Source: Dehalococcoidales bacterium (GTDB lineage Bacteria > Chloroflexota > Dehalococcoidia > Dehalococcoidales > UBA3254). From it: a stretch of 64,000 nt of DNA. The stretch lies in NCBI GenBank assembly GCA_016926695.1, contig JAFGOB010000039.1:41558-105557 (forward strand). Reading direction: 5' to 3'. A program made the position numbers and the translations under genes. The notes beneath the pieces are model-generated. The model had not been told where the DNA came from. It searched no databases and saw nothing but the letters and a program-made list of their open reading frames with translations. Numbering within the stretch: the first letter of the stretch is position 1; each line of letters starts with the position of its first letter. Below are positions 17,300-26,272 of this stretch, one piece after another.

Positions 17300-17518
17300 A
17301 TGGCAGATAGCGTTTATAAAGTTATAACCATTATCGGGAGCAGTACCGAATCCTGGGAAAAAGCAGCGGCGACAGCCGTCGAACAGGCTTCAAAAAGCCT
17401 TCAGGACCTGCGTATCGCCGAGGTCGAACAACTGGACCTGCAAATAGACGGGGGAAAAGTAATATCCTACCGGGCAAAAATCAGGGTTTCTTTCAGATAT
17501 CATGGGAAAGAGTCCTAG
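17300..17518 (+). CDS. Dodecin family flavin-binding protein, 72 aa
   Basis: Small basic-acidic protein beginning VYKVITIIGSSTESWEKAAATAVEQASKSL, the dodecin signature (VYK-x-ElvGsS-x-S-edAv). The family forms hollow dodecamers that store or buffer flavins; SWEKA contributes the aromatic region near the flavin site. GGAGG lies 5 bases before ATG 17300. Its TAG stop is made by the end of an inverted-repeat element that starts exactly there. A terminator and structured leader lie upstream, suggesting conditional expression. Confidence 0.85.
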   Translation: MADSVYKVITIIGSSTESWEKAAATAVEQASKSLQDLRIAEVEQLDLQIDGGKVISYRAKIRVSFRYHGKES

Positions 17519-17603
17519 TGTAGCGTCTCATGTATAGCTTTACAGTAGCTTGAAGCTAAAAACTCGCTGAACACTGTAAACTTAATTAACTGGCACTACA
17601 CTA
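17516..17603. mobile_element. MITE-like element A (88 bp, TAGTGTAG termini)
   Basis: Perfect 8-base terminal inverted repeats TAGTGTAG (17516-17523) and CTACACTA (17596-17603). The outer TA at each end fits insertion at a TA dinucleotide, as in IS630/Tc1-type elements. No coding capacity. The left end coincides with the dodecin stop codon. A second element with matching ends lies at 46440-46516; the interiors differ. Confidence 0.45.
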
Positions 17604-17846
17604 CGTAATTTCACTGGATTGACCATATCAGGCAATATTCAGCCACCCTTAAAGTCCGTTTTAGTTGCCCGCTTTCCGCACAGCTATATATAAGCCGGCT
17701 GGTGGTCAACTGGCTATGATGGTTAATTGTGCCCGCAGGTCCTATTGACTGGATTTTAAACAAAATTTAATATAGAATGTTCTTTATCGGAGGTCTTATA
17801 TGCAGTTCGTAGGCTCAACCAAGAAATAATAAGAATGGAGGTATTC
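17604..17846. other. Intergenic region before the substrate-binding protein gene
   Basis: About 240 bases with no recognisable gene. It should contain the promoter of the ABC lipoprotein gene, but no convincing consensus pair is seen. Confidence 0.4.
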
Positions 17847-19556
17847 ATGAAAAAAGGACTATTTCTCTTGGCCGTTCTGCTGGTTTTTGCGCTTGTTCTG
17901 GCAGGATGTGGTTCATCGGAAACTAGTACATCGGCGCCGCAGGTTAAGACATCAGCCCCGGCTCAGACCTCTGCCGCTTCATCCGCCCCGGCCAAAACCA
18001 CTGCCGCCCCGGCAAAGACCTCGGCTGCACCGGTAAAAACTTCTGCCGCCCCGGCAACCACTGCTGCTTCCGGTGAGGGGCCTCAGTATGGAGGCGAACT
18101 TATATGGATCCGCAATACGGGTATTCCCGAGGTAGGTGCTCCAAGCGATACACCTTCCAGTACCTTTGTTCTTTCCCTTGTATCTCCCGTACTTGAAAGC
18201 GTGGTTGGCAAAGACGCAGAGGGAAATTTTCAGCCTGCCCTGACGGAATCGGTGGACTACTCTCCGGACGGGAAGGTTATCACATTGCACCTTTACAAGG
18301 GCATCAAGTTCCAAGATGGTACGGACTTCAATGCTGAATCAGTGAAATTCAACCTTGAGAGATGTGTCGCAGCCAACACTGCATCCAGCTCTATGCTGAA
18401 ACTGGTTACTGCATATGAGATCGTAGATGACACCACACTTAAGGTTAACTTGAGTAAATTTGATGCTCGTTTCCTTCTCACTCTTGCCGAAACCGCCAAC
18501 GGACAGATAGCTTCACCCACCGCCCTTGCGAAACCCACCACTCCACAGGACCAGGGCAAAGACCATGTGGTAGGCACAGGTCCTTTTAAGTTCCATAGCT
18601 GGCAGCAGGACCAGTTTATTCGCATGGTGAAATGGGATGACTACAGGGTCCCGGGTAGACCTTATGTAGATGCAATCGAAATCCGTAACAACGCTGATCT
18701 GACTGTTTCTATCATGGCTTTTAAAGCCGGCGAAGTAAACATGGTAGAGAATATCGATCCGTCACAGTATGTCCAGCTTGAGAAAGAAGGATATCATGTC
18801 GATATTCCACCACTCGGTTTCGTCTTTTCGATTATCCCTGACAGCGCCAATCCGGATTCACCTTTCAAGGATAAGAGGGTACGCGAGGCTATTGAATATG
18901 CCATCGATAAAGAATCCATGACAAAGGGACTTGGAATGGGCACGCAGTTCCCCTCCTACCAGTTCGCCACCTCTCCCCCGGTAGGCCAGGACGCGTGGTA
19001 TATCCCCGATCTGCCGAAACGCGAGTATAATCCGGACAAGGCCAGACAACTGCTGGCAGAGGCGGGTTATCCCAACGGGTTCTCATATCCTCTGGTTTCC
19101 GATGTCAGGGCACGTCAGGACCAGGTAGTGGCCATACAGACCTACCTTAAAGCTGTGGGCATCGAGACCACTCTGGATATGGCAGATGTAATGAGGGCGT
19201 CAACCTTTGGAAAAGACGGATTCACGGGTATACTGGTCCCCGGATTCCCCAATTTCTCCTCATTTACCCAGTGGCTGGCAGCCTTCAACGACCCCGTTTT
19301 TACCTATCCCACCGTTTGGTTCCCGCCCGGTTTTAAAGAAGGATTTGATGCGGTAGCCGCAGAAGTCGACTTTGACAAGCGTATGGACATGATGAGAGCT
19401 TTGATGAGGCAGGCTGTCGAAGAGGCCGTTCGAATCCCCTATCTACAGGACGGACCGCGGTATGTTGACGATGGTAACATTATGGACATGCAATGGGATG
19501 TACCTGGTGTAAACGGCGGTTACGATGCGGTTAATGTCTGGCTTAAAAAGAAATAA
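17847..19556 (+). CDS. ABC transporter substrate-binding lipoprotein, peptide/nickel family (SBP_bac_5), 569 aa
   Basis: Lipoprotein signal with lipobox VLAGC (Cys21), then an Ala/Pro/Thr-rich linker of degenerate APAKT/APVKTS repeats (about residues 30-75), then an SBP_bac_5 domain: LYKGIKFQDGTDFNAESVKFNLER, GTGPFKFHSW, VREAIEYAIDKE, NPDKARQLLAEAGYPNG. These are the hallmarks of DppA/OppA-type receptors for peptides, nickel or other ligands. It would sit on the outer face of the membrane. ATG 17847 has GGAGG 5 bases upstream. No permease or ATPase gene follows; the gene ends in its own terminator, so partners lie elsewhere. Confidence 0.9.
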   Translation: MKKGLFLLAVLLVFALVLAGCGSSETSTSAPQVKTSAPAQTSAASSAPAKTTAAPAKTSAAPVKTSAAPATTAASGEGPQYGGELIWIRNTGIPEVGAPSDTPSSTFVLSLVSPVLESVVGKDAEGNFQPALTESVDYSPDGKVITLHLYKGIKFQDGTDFNAESVKFNLERCVAANTASSSMLKLVTAYEIVDDTTLKVNLSKFDARFLLTLAETANGQIASPTALAKPTTPQDQGKDHVVGTGPFKFHSWQQDQFIRMVKWDDYRVPGRPYVDAIEIRNNADLTVSIMAFKAGEVNMVENIDPSQYVQLEKEGYHVDIPPLGFVFSIIPDSANPDSPFKDKRVREAIEYAIDKESMTKGLGMGTQFPSYQFATSPPVGQDAWYIPDLPKREYNPDKARQLLAEAGYPNGFSYPLVSDVRARQDQVVAIQTYLKAVGIETTLDMADVMRASTFGKDGFTGILVPGFPNFSSFTQWLAAFNDPVFTYPTVWFPPGFKEGFDAVAAEVDFDKRMDMMRALMRQAVEEAVRIPYLQDGPRYVDDGNIMDMQWDVPGVNGGYDAVNVWLKKK

Positions 19557-19579
19557 TTAAGGTCTTATCTTGCCATAGT

Positions 19580-19612
19580 ATGGCGCTGGCGGGTTCGCCA
19601 GCGCCATTTCTT
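19580..19612. terminator. Intrinsic terminator after the substrate-binding protein gene
   Basis: ATGGCGCTGGCG and CGCCAGCGCCAT form a perfect 12-base stem with a GGTT loop, followed by TTCTTTT. It separates the convergent ABC lipoprotein and SDR genes. Confidence 0.85.
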
Positions 19613-19618
19613 TTCCAT

Positions 19619-20428
19619 CTATTTATTGCCGATCATATTTACTACCGCACCGTTAACATCCACTATAGCCGCTCCCCCATCCGCTACCAGAACCGTACCG
19701 GTCATATAGGATGAGTCTTCACAGGCCAGAAAGGTGCAGACGCTGGCTATCTCAGACGGATCGCCCACACGCCGCAGCGGACTGCATGAAACAAAATACG
19801 CTCCGGCTCCTTCGATATCCGTATGTATAGCTTCCTTTAAATTGCCCATCGCTCCTTCCAGCATGGGAGTCCAGACCGCCCCCGGACAGATAACATTACA
19901 GCGGACTTTGGCAGGACCGTAGTCCAGGGCTACCTGCCTGGACAGGTGGATTAGCCCCGCCTTGGAGGCACAGTAAGCTGCTCCGGCAGGTATACTGCGT
20001 ATGCCGGCCAGTGAAGCGACATTGACTATTGAGCCTCCTCCGGCCTTGATCATATAAGGTATCGCCGCTTTCATCAACAGAAAAGGCCCGTGAATATTTA
20101 CATCAAAGGCATGCATCCAATCTTCCACCGGTATCTCGGTTACGCTTCCGTGAACCCCTATACCGGCGTTGTTCACCAGGATATCCAGTCCTCCACCGAA
20201 GTCAACAGCGGTGGAAACCATCCTCTCGGCATCAACCCGGCTCCCCACATCCCCGGGACAGATTATCATTGTACCGGCTGGTAATGTCCCGGCCACTTTT
20301 TCCAGCATCTCCTTTCTGCGCCCGGTTATGCAGACTTTGGCACCCTCCTCGACAAATTTCCTGGCAATAGCAGCGCCTATCCCTGATCCACCCCCGGTTA
20401 CCAGAGCAACTTTTCCATCCAATCTCAT
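19619..20428 (-). CDS. Short-chain dehydrogenase/reductase, 269 aa
   Basis: Classical SDR: TGGGSGIG cofactor loop near the N-terminus, DILVNNAGIG, catalytic Ser in VNVASLAG and Tyr-x-x-x-Lys in AAYCASKAG, and PGAVWTPM after the sixth strand. The GRR after the second strand (CITGRRKE) suggests NADP(H), though this is weak evidence. Substrate unknown. The ATG at 20428 follows AAGGAGAAAAAG; an earlier in-frame ATG would add a Lys/Glu-rich tail with no function. A good promoter lies about 150 bases upstream. Confidence 0.92.
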   Translation of the reverse strand: MRLDGKVALVTGGGSGIGAAIARKFVEEGAKVCITGRRKEMLEKVAGTLPAGTMIICPGDVGSRVDAERMVSTAVDFGGGLDILVNNAGIGVHGSVTEIPVEDWMHAFDVNIHGPFLLMKAAIPYMIKAGGGSIVNVASLAGIRSIPAGAAYCASKAGLIHLSRQVALDYGPAKVRCNVICPGAVWTPMLEGAMGNLKEAIHTDIEGAGAYFVSCSPLRRVGDPSEIASVCTFLACEDSSYMTGTVLVADGGAAIVDVNGAVVNMIGNK

Positions 20429-20580
20429 CTTTTTCTCCTTTTCTCTCTTTTCCCGCAATATGGCATCCGTTTTTTATCCGTATTTCCTTATAATAACCTG
20501 TAGACGGTTTGCGAAAATGGTCTTTGTGTATTCTTTATGACATATACTATTTACCAGCTAAAACCAGTGCGGATCAGCAA

Positions 20581-20609
20581 ATTCTAAATCTATATTACAG
20601 CGCTGTCAA
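20581..20609 (-). promoter_or_regulatory. Promoter of the SDR gene
   Basis: On the minus strand TTGACA (20609-20604), 17-base spacer, TAGAAT (20586-20581). This leaves an untranslated leader of about 145 bases before the SDR start. The surrounding 20429-20773 holds no gene. Confidence 0.6.
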
Positions 20610-20773
20610 GACTGCGTATTGTCTCATCCGGCTTTCAGCATGTTGCAGGTAAATTATTGAAAAAGCGACCTCCGCCGGCTGATCCTCAGCCGGAATAAAT
20701 CGTATAAAATGCAAACAGGCGGATTCAATAATTCAGGAAAAGTTTCAGTGGTATTGCTTGTGTAATACTTGAT

Positions 20774-21616
20774 TCACCATGGTTTTACATTGACCCAGAG
20801 GTACAGGTCCTGGTACGGTTCGTCCTGCCCCGTAATATAAAGCAGGAATTCTACTTTTTGTTTGTCGCCTGCCCTGGCCGTAGTAAAACTGACGGCATTC
20901 TCCCATTTTTCTTCACCGGCGAGGGTTATTTCCTTTCTTCCGGCGCTGGTGATTCCTTCCATCCTGACCTCCAGGGCATAGGACATTGTTTCATGTTCGT
21001 GATTGACTACCCCAACCACTACCTCTCCTTTTTCACCCAACTGCAACTCAGAGGGATAATCAACAGTTTTCCCGGAGGTATCCAGGACGTAAAACTCCGT
21101 GAACCTGTCACCTGTCCTGGGTGCGGTCACCACAAAGGTAATCGTGCCTATCGCCGTAATGAGGACAACAGCCAGCACAATGGCCAGGACCTTTTCCGTA
21201 CGGTTGAATCCCGAAAAAAGTGTCCTTTTGAAGTTCACCCTTATCACGGGTATTTCCTTATCCGGCAGCCGTACTTGCCTCGCCCAGGCCACAGCAGAAA
21301 AGACCAGAACAAATACCGACAACGAGACCAGTATCGAGTACAGCCCGATTCCCCAGGGAGAAAAACTTATAATCAGGCCCACCAGGGCCACCATGGCTAT
21401 AGATACACCGAAACTTAGGGCAATCTTTTCCAGGCGGAGTATAGTGTGCTTGTCCGGGAATATCGCGCATATCAGGGTATACCCTGGAAAGAATAGCACT
21501 AGCGGCAGTCCCAGTATAATGCGAAGCACGCTTCCGGGGAATACGGAAATTATTATATCTGATAACAGCGTCAACACGACTATGGCACAAAGAATATGCC
21601 TGGGTTTTATCTGCAT
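20774..21616 (-). CDS. DUF1616 membrane protein, 280 aa
   Basis: Four hydrophobic helices in the N-terminal half (about residues 10-27, 33-50, 68-85, 93-110), one at about 145-165, and then an extracytoplasmic beta-rich domain (VDYPSELQLGEKGEVVVGVVNHEHETMSYALEV, ending LYLWVNVKPW). FFPGYTLICAIFP in the first third is typical of DUF1616 proteins, which occur in archaea and Chloroflexota near surface-polysaccharide genes. Function unknown; the flippase gene upstream on the same strand supports an envelope role. Confidence 0.75.
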   Translation of the reverse strand: MQIKPRHILCAIVVLTLLSDIIISVFPGSVLRIILGLPLVLFFPGYTLICAIFPDKHTILRLEKIALSFGVSIAMVALVGLIISFSPWGIGLYSILVSLSVFVLVFSAVAWARQVRLPDKEIPVIRVNFKRTLFSGFNRTEKVLAIVLAVVLITAIGTITFVVTAPRTGDRFTEFYVLDTSGKTVDYPSELQLGEKGEVVVGVVNHEHETMSYALEVRMEGITSAGRKEITLAGEEKWENAVSFTTARAGDKQKVEFLLYITGQDEPYQDLYLWVNVKPW

Positions 21617-21849
21617 GGATGGGTTCCCTCAATATAAGCCCTGAGCAGTTTCTTTCAAGCATCCGCAAATAACTGCTTCGGGCAGGGCATTATTGAAACA
21701 AAACGCTTAGTGTAATATACAGTATTTCGACCTTGATGACAACTTCAATCCACATTCAAACTGTATTGGTCGGGACCGGAATGATGCGCCGTTTTAATAA
21801 AAATATTCAGGTTTGTTTATCCTCGTTAAGAGGTAGATTGAGGAAAATA

Positions 21850-23130
21850 TTATGGAACTCTTGCGGGCTGTCTTTTATCCCTCAACCACCATACCAGGAT
21901 TAATAAAGAAATGCAGCTTTTGCTTATCACCCAGGCTATTCCAGCTCCGGATATTCCTTTCAAAGGTAAAAGGTAATAAGTCAACCCGATAGCCAGAAGG
22001 CCGGCGAATGCATTGATAAAGATCAGGGGCTTGATATTCTTTTGTATCCTTTTATAGCTGAAGAAAAGGCTGTTTAAGGTAGCGGGAATGGCGGAAAAGG
22101 GCAATATGCGCAGCAAAATAGTAGCGTTCTCTGAATATGCGCCGCCGAAAAGTAAAAGCAGCTTGTCCGCCAGGAAAAAGACCAGTAAAATAGCCGGAAT
22201 GATCATGCTGTAAGCCAGTAACAGGCTTCGGCGCATTTGCTGCCCTATTTTTGACTGATCGTTTGACCCTTCCGCCATAAATGAGGTGGAAATGGTGTAG
22301 GGGACCATGGAGACTATGTTGTTCAATGCCCATGCAACGTAAAAATAGGCATTGTCTTCCGGGCTCAGGATATTCACTACCAGCATAGGGAGAATATTAC
22401 TGGGAACCGTTCCGCAAATATCCGCCAGGTAGTTAAAAAAGGAATAGCGTATGGCTTCCGCAGCCGTCTTTCTATCCAGGGTAACAGCCGGACGGTAGCC
22501 GGGCTGTACTTTGGGTAAAAAGAAAAGCCAGCTTACCAGAAGTCCGGTTACCAGGGCAAGTCCCCATGAGCCGAATATTCCAAACGAATGAAAAAAAAGG
22601 ACAAGTACAAAGGGCAATATCAGGCGCATCACGTTGAATACCAGGTTTTTGACCATGGCAAAACCCGCCCGCCGCCTGGCGATAAAAGTAAAGTCCAGCA
22701 GGTGTGCGAGCGCAAAAACGGGAATCGACAGGATGAAGAAAGCCGTGTACAACGGCACCTGGCGAACAATATCCAAAGCGGGAGACCATAACCCTATTCC
22801 CATGACAAAGATAATTCCGGCTATCAGTGCCACTGATCCGGCCACGGTAAAGCTGGAATTGATCAGCTTTACCGGGTCTGCCGAGCTATTGATAAAGCGG
22901 ATCAACCCGTATTGCAGACCAAGCCCTGAAAACGTGACCAGCAAAGATGAAGCAGCGATAACAGCAGAGGCCAGTCCCACATCCTCGATGGAATAAATCC
23001 TGGCGACCAGTATCCAGAAAACAAAGCCGAATAGTGAGGTGGATACATTGGCGACCATCATAAAAAGGGCATTGGTAAAAAGCGGACTTCGCAGCAGTAA
23101 CTTAAGCAGGTTAGTATTTTTATCAGCCAT
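21850..23130 (-). CDS. MOP-superfamily polysaccharide flippase (Wzx-like), 426 aa
   Basis: About 12 hydrophobic helices across the length with the polysaccharide-transporter opening (LFMMVANVSTSLFGFVFWILVARIYSIEDVGLASA) and short charged loops. Members move lipid-linked sugar repeat units across the inner membrane. Length (426 aa) is normal. The gene is 233 bases upstream of DUF1616 on the same strand and divergent from the MoxR operon. No glycosyltransferase is adjacent, so the substrate is unknown. Confidence 0.85.
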   Translation of the reverse strand: MADKNTNLLKLLLRSPLFTNALFMMVANVSTSLFGFVFWILVARIYSIEDVGLASAVIAASSLLVTFSGLGLQYGLIRFINSSADPVKLINSSFTVAGSVALIAGIIFVMGIGLWSPALDIVRQVPLYTAFFILSIPVFALAHLLDFTFIARRRAGFAMVKNLVFNVMRLILPFVLVLFFHSFGIFGSWGLALVTGLLVSWLFFLPKVQPGYRPAVTLDRKTAAEAIRYSFFNYLADICGTVPSNILPMLVVNILSPEDNAYFYVAWALNNIVSMVPYTISTSFMAEGSNDQSKIGQQMRRSLLLAYSMIIPAILLVFFLADKLLLLFGGAYSENATILLRILPFSAIPATLNSLFFSYKRIQKNIKPLIFINAFAGLLAIGLTYYLLPLKGISGAGIAWVISKSCISLLILVWWLRDKRQPARVP

Positions 23131-23297
23131 TAGACCCCCGGAAGGCAGTTGATCGATGGTTTTTAACAGGTAATTAATTACCAGCCCAGCAGGGAAACCC
23201 GCTGATTATTTCATTAATGACCCGGGTATATGCCGATGTTGACTCACATTATAGCTGTCAGGGTTACTTTTCGCAATTTGTCGTCCGGCCTCTCTTA

Positions 23298-23326
23298 TTG
23301 ACATTTCCCAAGGATACCTTAATAAT
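23298..23326 (+). promoter_or_regulatory. Promoter of the MoxR/DUF58 operon
   Basis: TTGACA (23298-23303), 17-base spacer, AATAAT (23321-23326). Transcription would begin near 23333, only about three bases before the first ATG of the operon, giving an almost leaderless mRNA. Confidence 0.6.
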
Positions 23327-23335
23327 TGCCTAAGT

Positions 23336-24079
23336 ATGTGGCTTAGTAATAATCCTTACAGACTCCTGGGCATTATTTTGGCCGCAGCAGGGATACTCAC
23401 AGCGCCGGTTTTCTATTTCGTTATAGATTCGATACCCCTGACCGCAGCAAGTATATCTGCTGTGATCCTTGGTTGTACCTGTCTGGCTCTGGCCGACGCC
23501 TCTCCCAGGATTTCACCGCAGGCAAGCCAGATGTTGCTCAGAACGGGAATGGAAAATACTGCTTCACTCCTGGAAGAGCTGGGGATTAACAGCAGGGCTA
23601 TTTACCTGCCTGCCCGTTTGCGGAATGGTCATGCCCAGGCCCTGGTACCCCTTATCGAAGCAGAAGATATTCCCGATATCCGGGAAAAGTTGCCCGGACG
23701 GCTGCTGGTCCGTTACGGTCCGGATTCAACGGATCTGGCCCTGGCAGTAGCCACAGCAGGTACCGTCAATCTTGAAATACTGCAAAACAGGCCCGGTCCC
23801 GGGCCGGATGAGATAGAATCCGCCTTGAACTATATACTTACAGGCGTTCTAAATATTGCCCGCGGAGTTTATGTCAGGATTTCCGGCTCGCAGGTAGAAG
23901 TCCGTATCAAACGGGCCACTATGGGCCAGGAGGATGTCTGGTATTATCGCTGCCTGGGAAGCCCAGTTGCGTCGATTGCCGCGGCTGTAACCAGTGAAGC
24001 ACTCGATAAACCGGTCAGAATCAAGCAGGAAAAACGCGATAAAAAGCAGCATACAGTCGAACTAGAGGTCTTGAGTTGA
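23336..24079 (+). CDS. Uncharacterised membrane protein, first gene of the MoxR operon, 247 aa
   Basis: Two hydrophobic helices (about residues 10-30 and 35-52) are followed by a soluble domain of about 190 residues with no motif I recognise (LPARLRNGHAQALVPLIEAED, ALNYILTGVLNIARGV). The start has no Shine-Dalgarno site; the promoter implies near-leaderless translation. The stop overlaps the TTG start of the next gene by four bases. Position in the operon suggests a partner of MoxR/DUF58. A similar layout of two N-terminal helices plus a soluble domain occurs in archaeal operons of this type (recalled, not verified). Confidence 0.65.
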   Translation: MWLSNNPYRLLGIILAAAGILTAPVFYFVIDSIPLTAASISAVILGCTCLALADASPRISPQASQMLLRTGMENTASLLEELGINSRAIYLPARLRNGHAQALVPLIEAEDIPDIREKLPGRLLVRYGPDSTDLALAVATAGTVNLEILQNRPGPGPDEIESALNYILTGVLNIARGVYVRISGSQVEVRIKRATMGQEDVWYYRCLGSPVASIAAAVTSEALDKPVRIKQEKRDKKQHTVELEVLS

Positions 24080-24327
24080 GAATATATAATAAACTCATTT
24101 TTACCCTGGCCGCTGTCTTCGGCTGCATCACCGTCTTGCTGACCTGCCTGGGTCAGAAGGACCTTGCGGTCTACTTCATCGCCTATGCTATAGCCTACCT
24201 TGTAATAACTCTGCTTTATGTTTATCTTAACCGTAAGGCTCGCGCCGCACTTAATGCGCTCAGCGCAGTCATTTTTGCCGGTTTCCTGTTTATTGTGGCC
24301 GTAAAGGTGATGGAGATCCTGAAATGA
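24076..24327 (+). CDS. Small three-helix membrane protein, 83 aa
   Basis: Three hydrophobic segments (about residues 7-26, 29-50, 58-78) with Arg/Lys-rich connections (NRKARAALN). Starts at a TTG overlapping the previous stop (TTGA), with TAGAGG upstream, so translation is coupled. No family recognised. It probably joins a membrane complex with its operon partners. Confidence 0.65.
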   Translation: MRIYNKLIFTLAAVFGCITVLLTCLGQKDLAVYFIAYAIAYLVITLLYVYLNRKARAALNALSAVIFAGFLFIVAVKVMEILK

Positions 24328-24349
24328 AATCAGGAGTGTTTCTGTTCTC

Positions 24350-26272
24350 ATGATTTTGAAACGATCACTGGCAGTCTTGTGCCTGTTCGCCCTGTTGCTC
24401 GGCCTGACGTCTACAGCCGTCGCTGCCGGAAAGCAGCATGAGGACCCGTCTGCCATTGAAGAGGACTTCAGCGGGCTTTCACTACTGTTGTATTACTCCG
24501 ATTTACTGGATATGGTACAGCAGGGTAATCTGGAGAATATAGATAAAGCCATCGAAAAGCTCGATTATGTCAATACCCCCTCGGAACTTCAGCAGACCAA
24601 CTCCGATCTTTCCTCCGCGGGTAAAGAGCTGTTTCAGGCTATATCAACCCTTACATCTGCCTGGCAGGAATATTCGCAGTCATTAGGCCGGCTCCAGACT
24701 GACGAAATGCAGGGACTTATGGAGCAAATGTCGGGAGAAGTTGCACTGATAAAGACAAACATCGGCTCGATAAAGCAATCCATAGGTGTCATCGAGAAAT
24801 ACTTGAAAATCGAGAGCCTCCCTGCGTCAAGCACCCTGAAAACAGTCTATGGCGAGGTTATCGGTAAAATCAGTCAGCTTGAAATGTTTGTCGAAGACAT
24901 TGACGCTTCTCTGGATGAAGGAAAGCAGATCATTGAAAAATTAAAGCCCGCGGACCTGACCCTGGAAGTGCCTTCAATCGACTTTTTCCCCGGAGATAAA
25001 GCTGGCTTCAGCGGTTTAATCACCCTGGAATCAGCCCCGCTGGCTGACAGGGAAATCGAAATACGTCTGGACGGCAAACGGTATTCAACCGTACGCAGCG
25101 ATGCCGCCGGTCTTTTCAGGGGAACTGTTACTATTCCTGAAGTTTACAAACAGTCTGTTTCACTCCGGGCCGTTTTTCTGCCTGCTGGCGCCGATATCGG
25201 AGTATACGGCGGATCGTCCAGCCCTGAACGTAACATCAATATCAAGTATTACCGGGCTGATCTCAGGGTCGTGACTGAAGAAAAGGCCTATCCTGGAAAG
25301 TCGTTGAATATCAACGGGGAGCTTGAGTATTCTGCCGGTGCTCCGCAGCAGCCGCGTAAGGCCGTGATCTATTTTGACGGGCTCCCTGAAGCGGACTTTT
25401 CCTTTACGGATCGCTTTTCTGAAAAAATAGGGCTTGATCCGCATGTTTCTACCGGAAAACACACATTGTCCGTATCCGTGGAAGCTGAGGGAAGATATGC
25501 GCCTGTTTCAAGCGACGCGCCCCTTGAGGTGAACCTGGCAGTACCTGTAGCCGAACTGGATACCCCGGGGACAGTACTGGTACCGGGCAGCCTTATAATC
25601 AGTGGTACATTGAGATCTGAGACCGGCCCTCTGCAAAAAGCGGTTATCAGCCTGAAAATGCGAAAAAGCGCTGTTGAGATCCGGACTGACGATGACGGGC
25701 ATTTCGATACCAAAATGCTGCTTGGACTGGGTACCGATTTGATCGGCAACCAAACGGTCGAGGTACAGGTGCAACCCGGTGAGCCATGGAATGCCCCCCT
25801 CATTATCAGCACAAAAATATTCGTGATTAATCTTCCCAATTGTGCCGTCCTGCTGGTAGTACTCGCGGCGCTCAGTTACTACCTGCCGCGCCTGTACAAA
25901 AGAAGGTTTAAAAAACCGGGAGTCCGTGATCAAAAACCAGCCGTTTTCCCTGTCCTTGAGGCAGTACCGGACGTCCGGGCCGGTCCCGGCATAAAGGAAC
26001 ACGGAGACAGTACTATATTCGACTTTTATCGCTTTGCTATCAGGCTGGTTACGGCTGTTACCCGGGCGGTACTTAAACCCCATCAAACACTGAGGGAGTT
26101 CGCGGAAGAGAACAGTACGGCACTGGGTAAACTCAGCCGGTATTTCAGCGAGTTTACCAGGCTGATTGAAAAACTGCTCTATTCAAGGCATCAGGCCACG
26201 GACGAAGACCTGCGGGAGAGCCGGGATTTATATGAGTCTATGGATAAGGAAGTCCGACATGAAGACACCTAG
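24350..26272 (+). CDS. Secreted, membrane-anchored protein with Ig-like domains and DUF4129-like tail, 640 aa
   Basis: Signal peptide (1-26, ending TAVAAG), a helical region of about 170 residues rich in Leu/Glu/Gln that may form coiled coils, then repeated beta-sandwich segments (DREIEIRLDGKRYSTVRSDA, QPRKAVIYFDGLPEA, GPLQKAVISLKMRKS) like transglutaminase-associated Ig domains, one membrane helix (about 497-515) and a cytoplasmic tail with TLREFAEENSTALGKL...FTRLIEKLLYSRH, the DUF4129 pattern. DUF4129 commonly accompanies MoxR-DUF58 systems. The gene follows the previous one by 22 bases. Overlap with the next gene is 14 bases. Confidence 0.75.
   Translation: MILKRSLAVLCLFALLLGLTSTAVAAGKQHEDPSAIEEDFSGLSLLLYYSDLLDMVQQGNLENIDKAIEKLDYVNTPSELQQTNSDLSSAGKELFQAISTLTSAWQEYSQSLGRLQTDEMQGLMEQMSGEVALIKTNIGSIKQSIGVIEKYLKIESLPASSTLKTVYGEVIGKISQLEMFVEDIDASLDEGKQIIEKLKPADLTLEVPSIDFFPGDKAGFSGLITLESAPLADREIEIRLDGKRYSTVRSDAAGLFRGTVTIPEVYKQSVSLRAVFLPAGADIGVYGGSSSPERNINIKYYRADLRVVTEEKAYPGKSLNINGELEYSAGAPQQPRKAVIYFDGLPEADFSFTDRFSEKIGLDPHVSTGKHTLSVSVEAEGRYAPVSSDAPLEVNLAVPVAELDTPGTVLVPGSLIISGTLRSETGPLQKAVISLKMRKSAVEIRTDDDGHFDTKMLLGLGTDLIGNQTVEVQVQPGEPWNAPLIISTKIFVINLPNCAVLLVVLAALSYYLPRLYKRRFKKPGVRDQKPAVFPVLEAVPDVRAGPGIKEHGDSTIFDFYRFAIRLVTAVTRAVLKPHQTLREFAEENSTALGKLSRYFSEFTRLIEKLLYSRHQATDEDLRESRDLYESMDKEVRHEDT

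Noticed and set aside
17026..17310. 94-codon frame upstream of dodecin
   Set aside because: No ribosome site, crosses a strong hairpin and a terminator, and its translation looks random. Treated as structured RNA.
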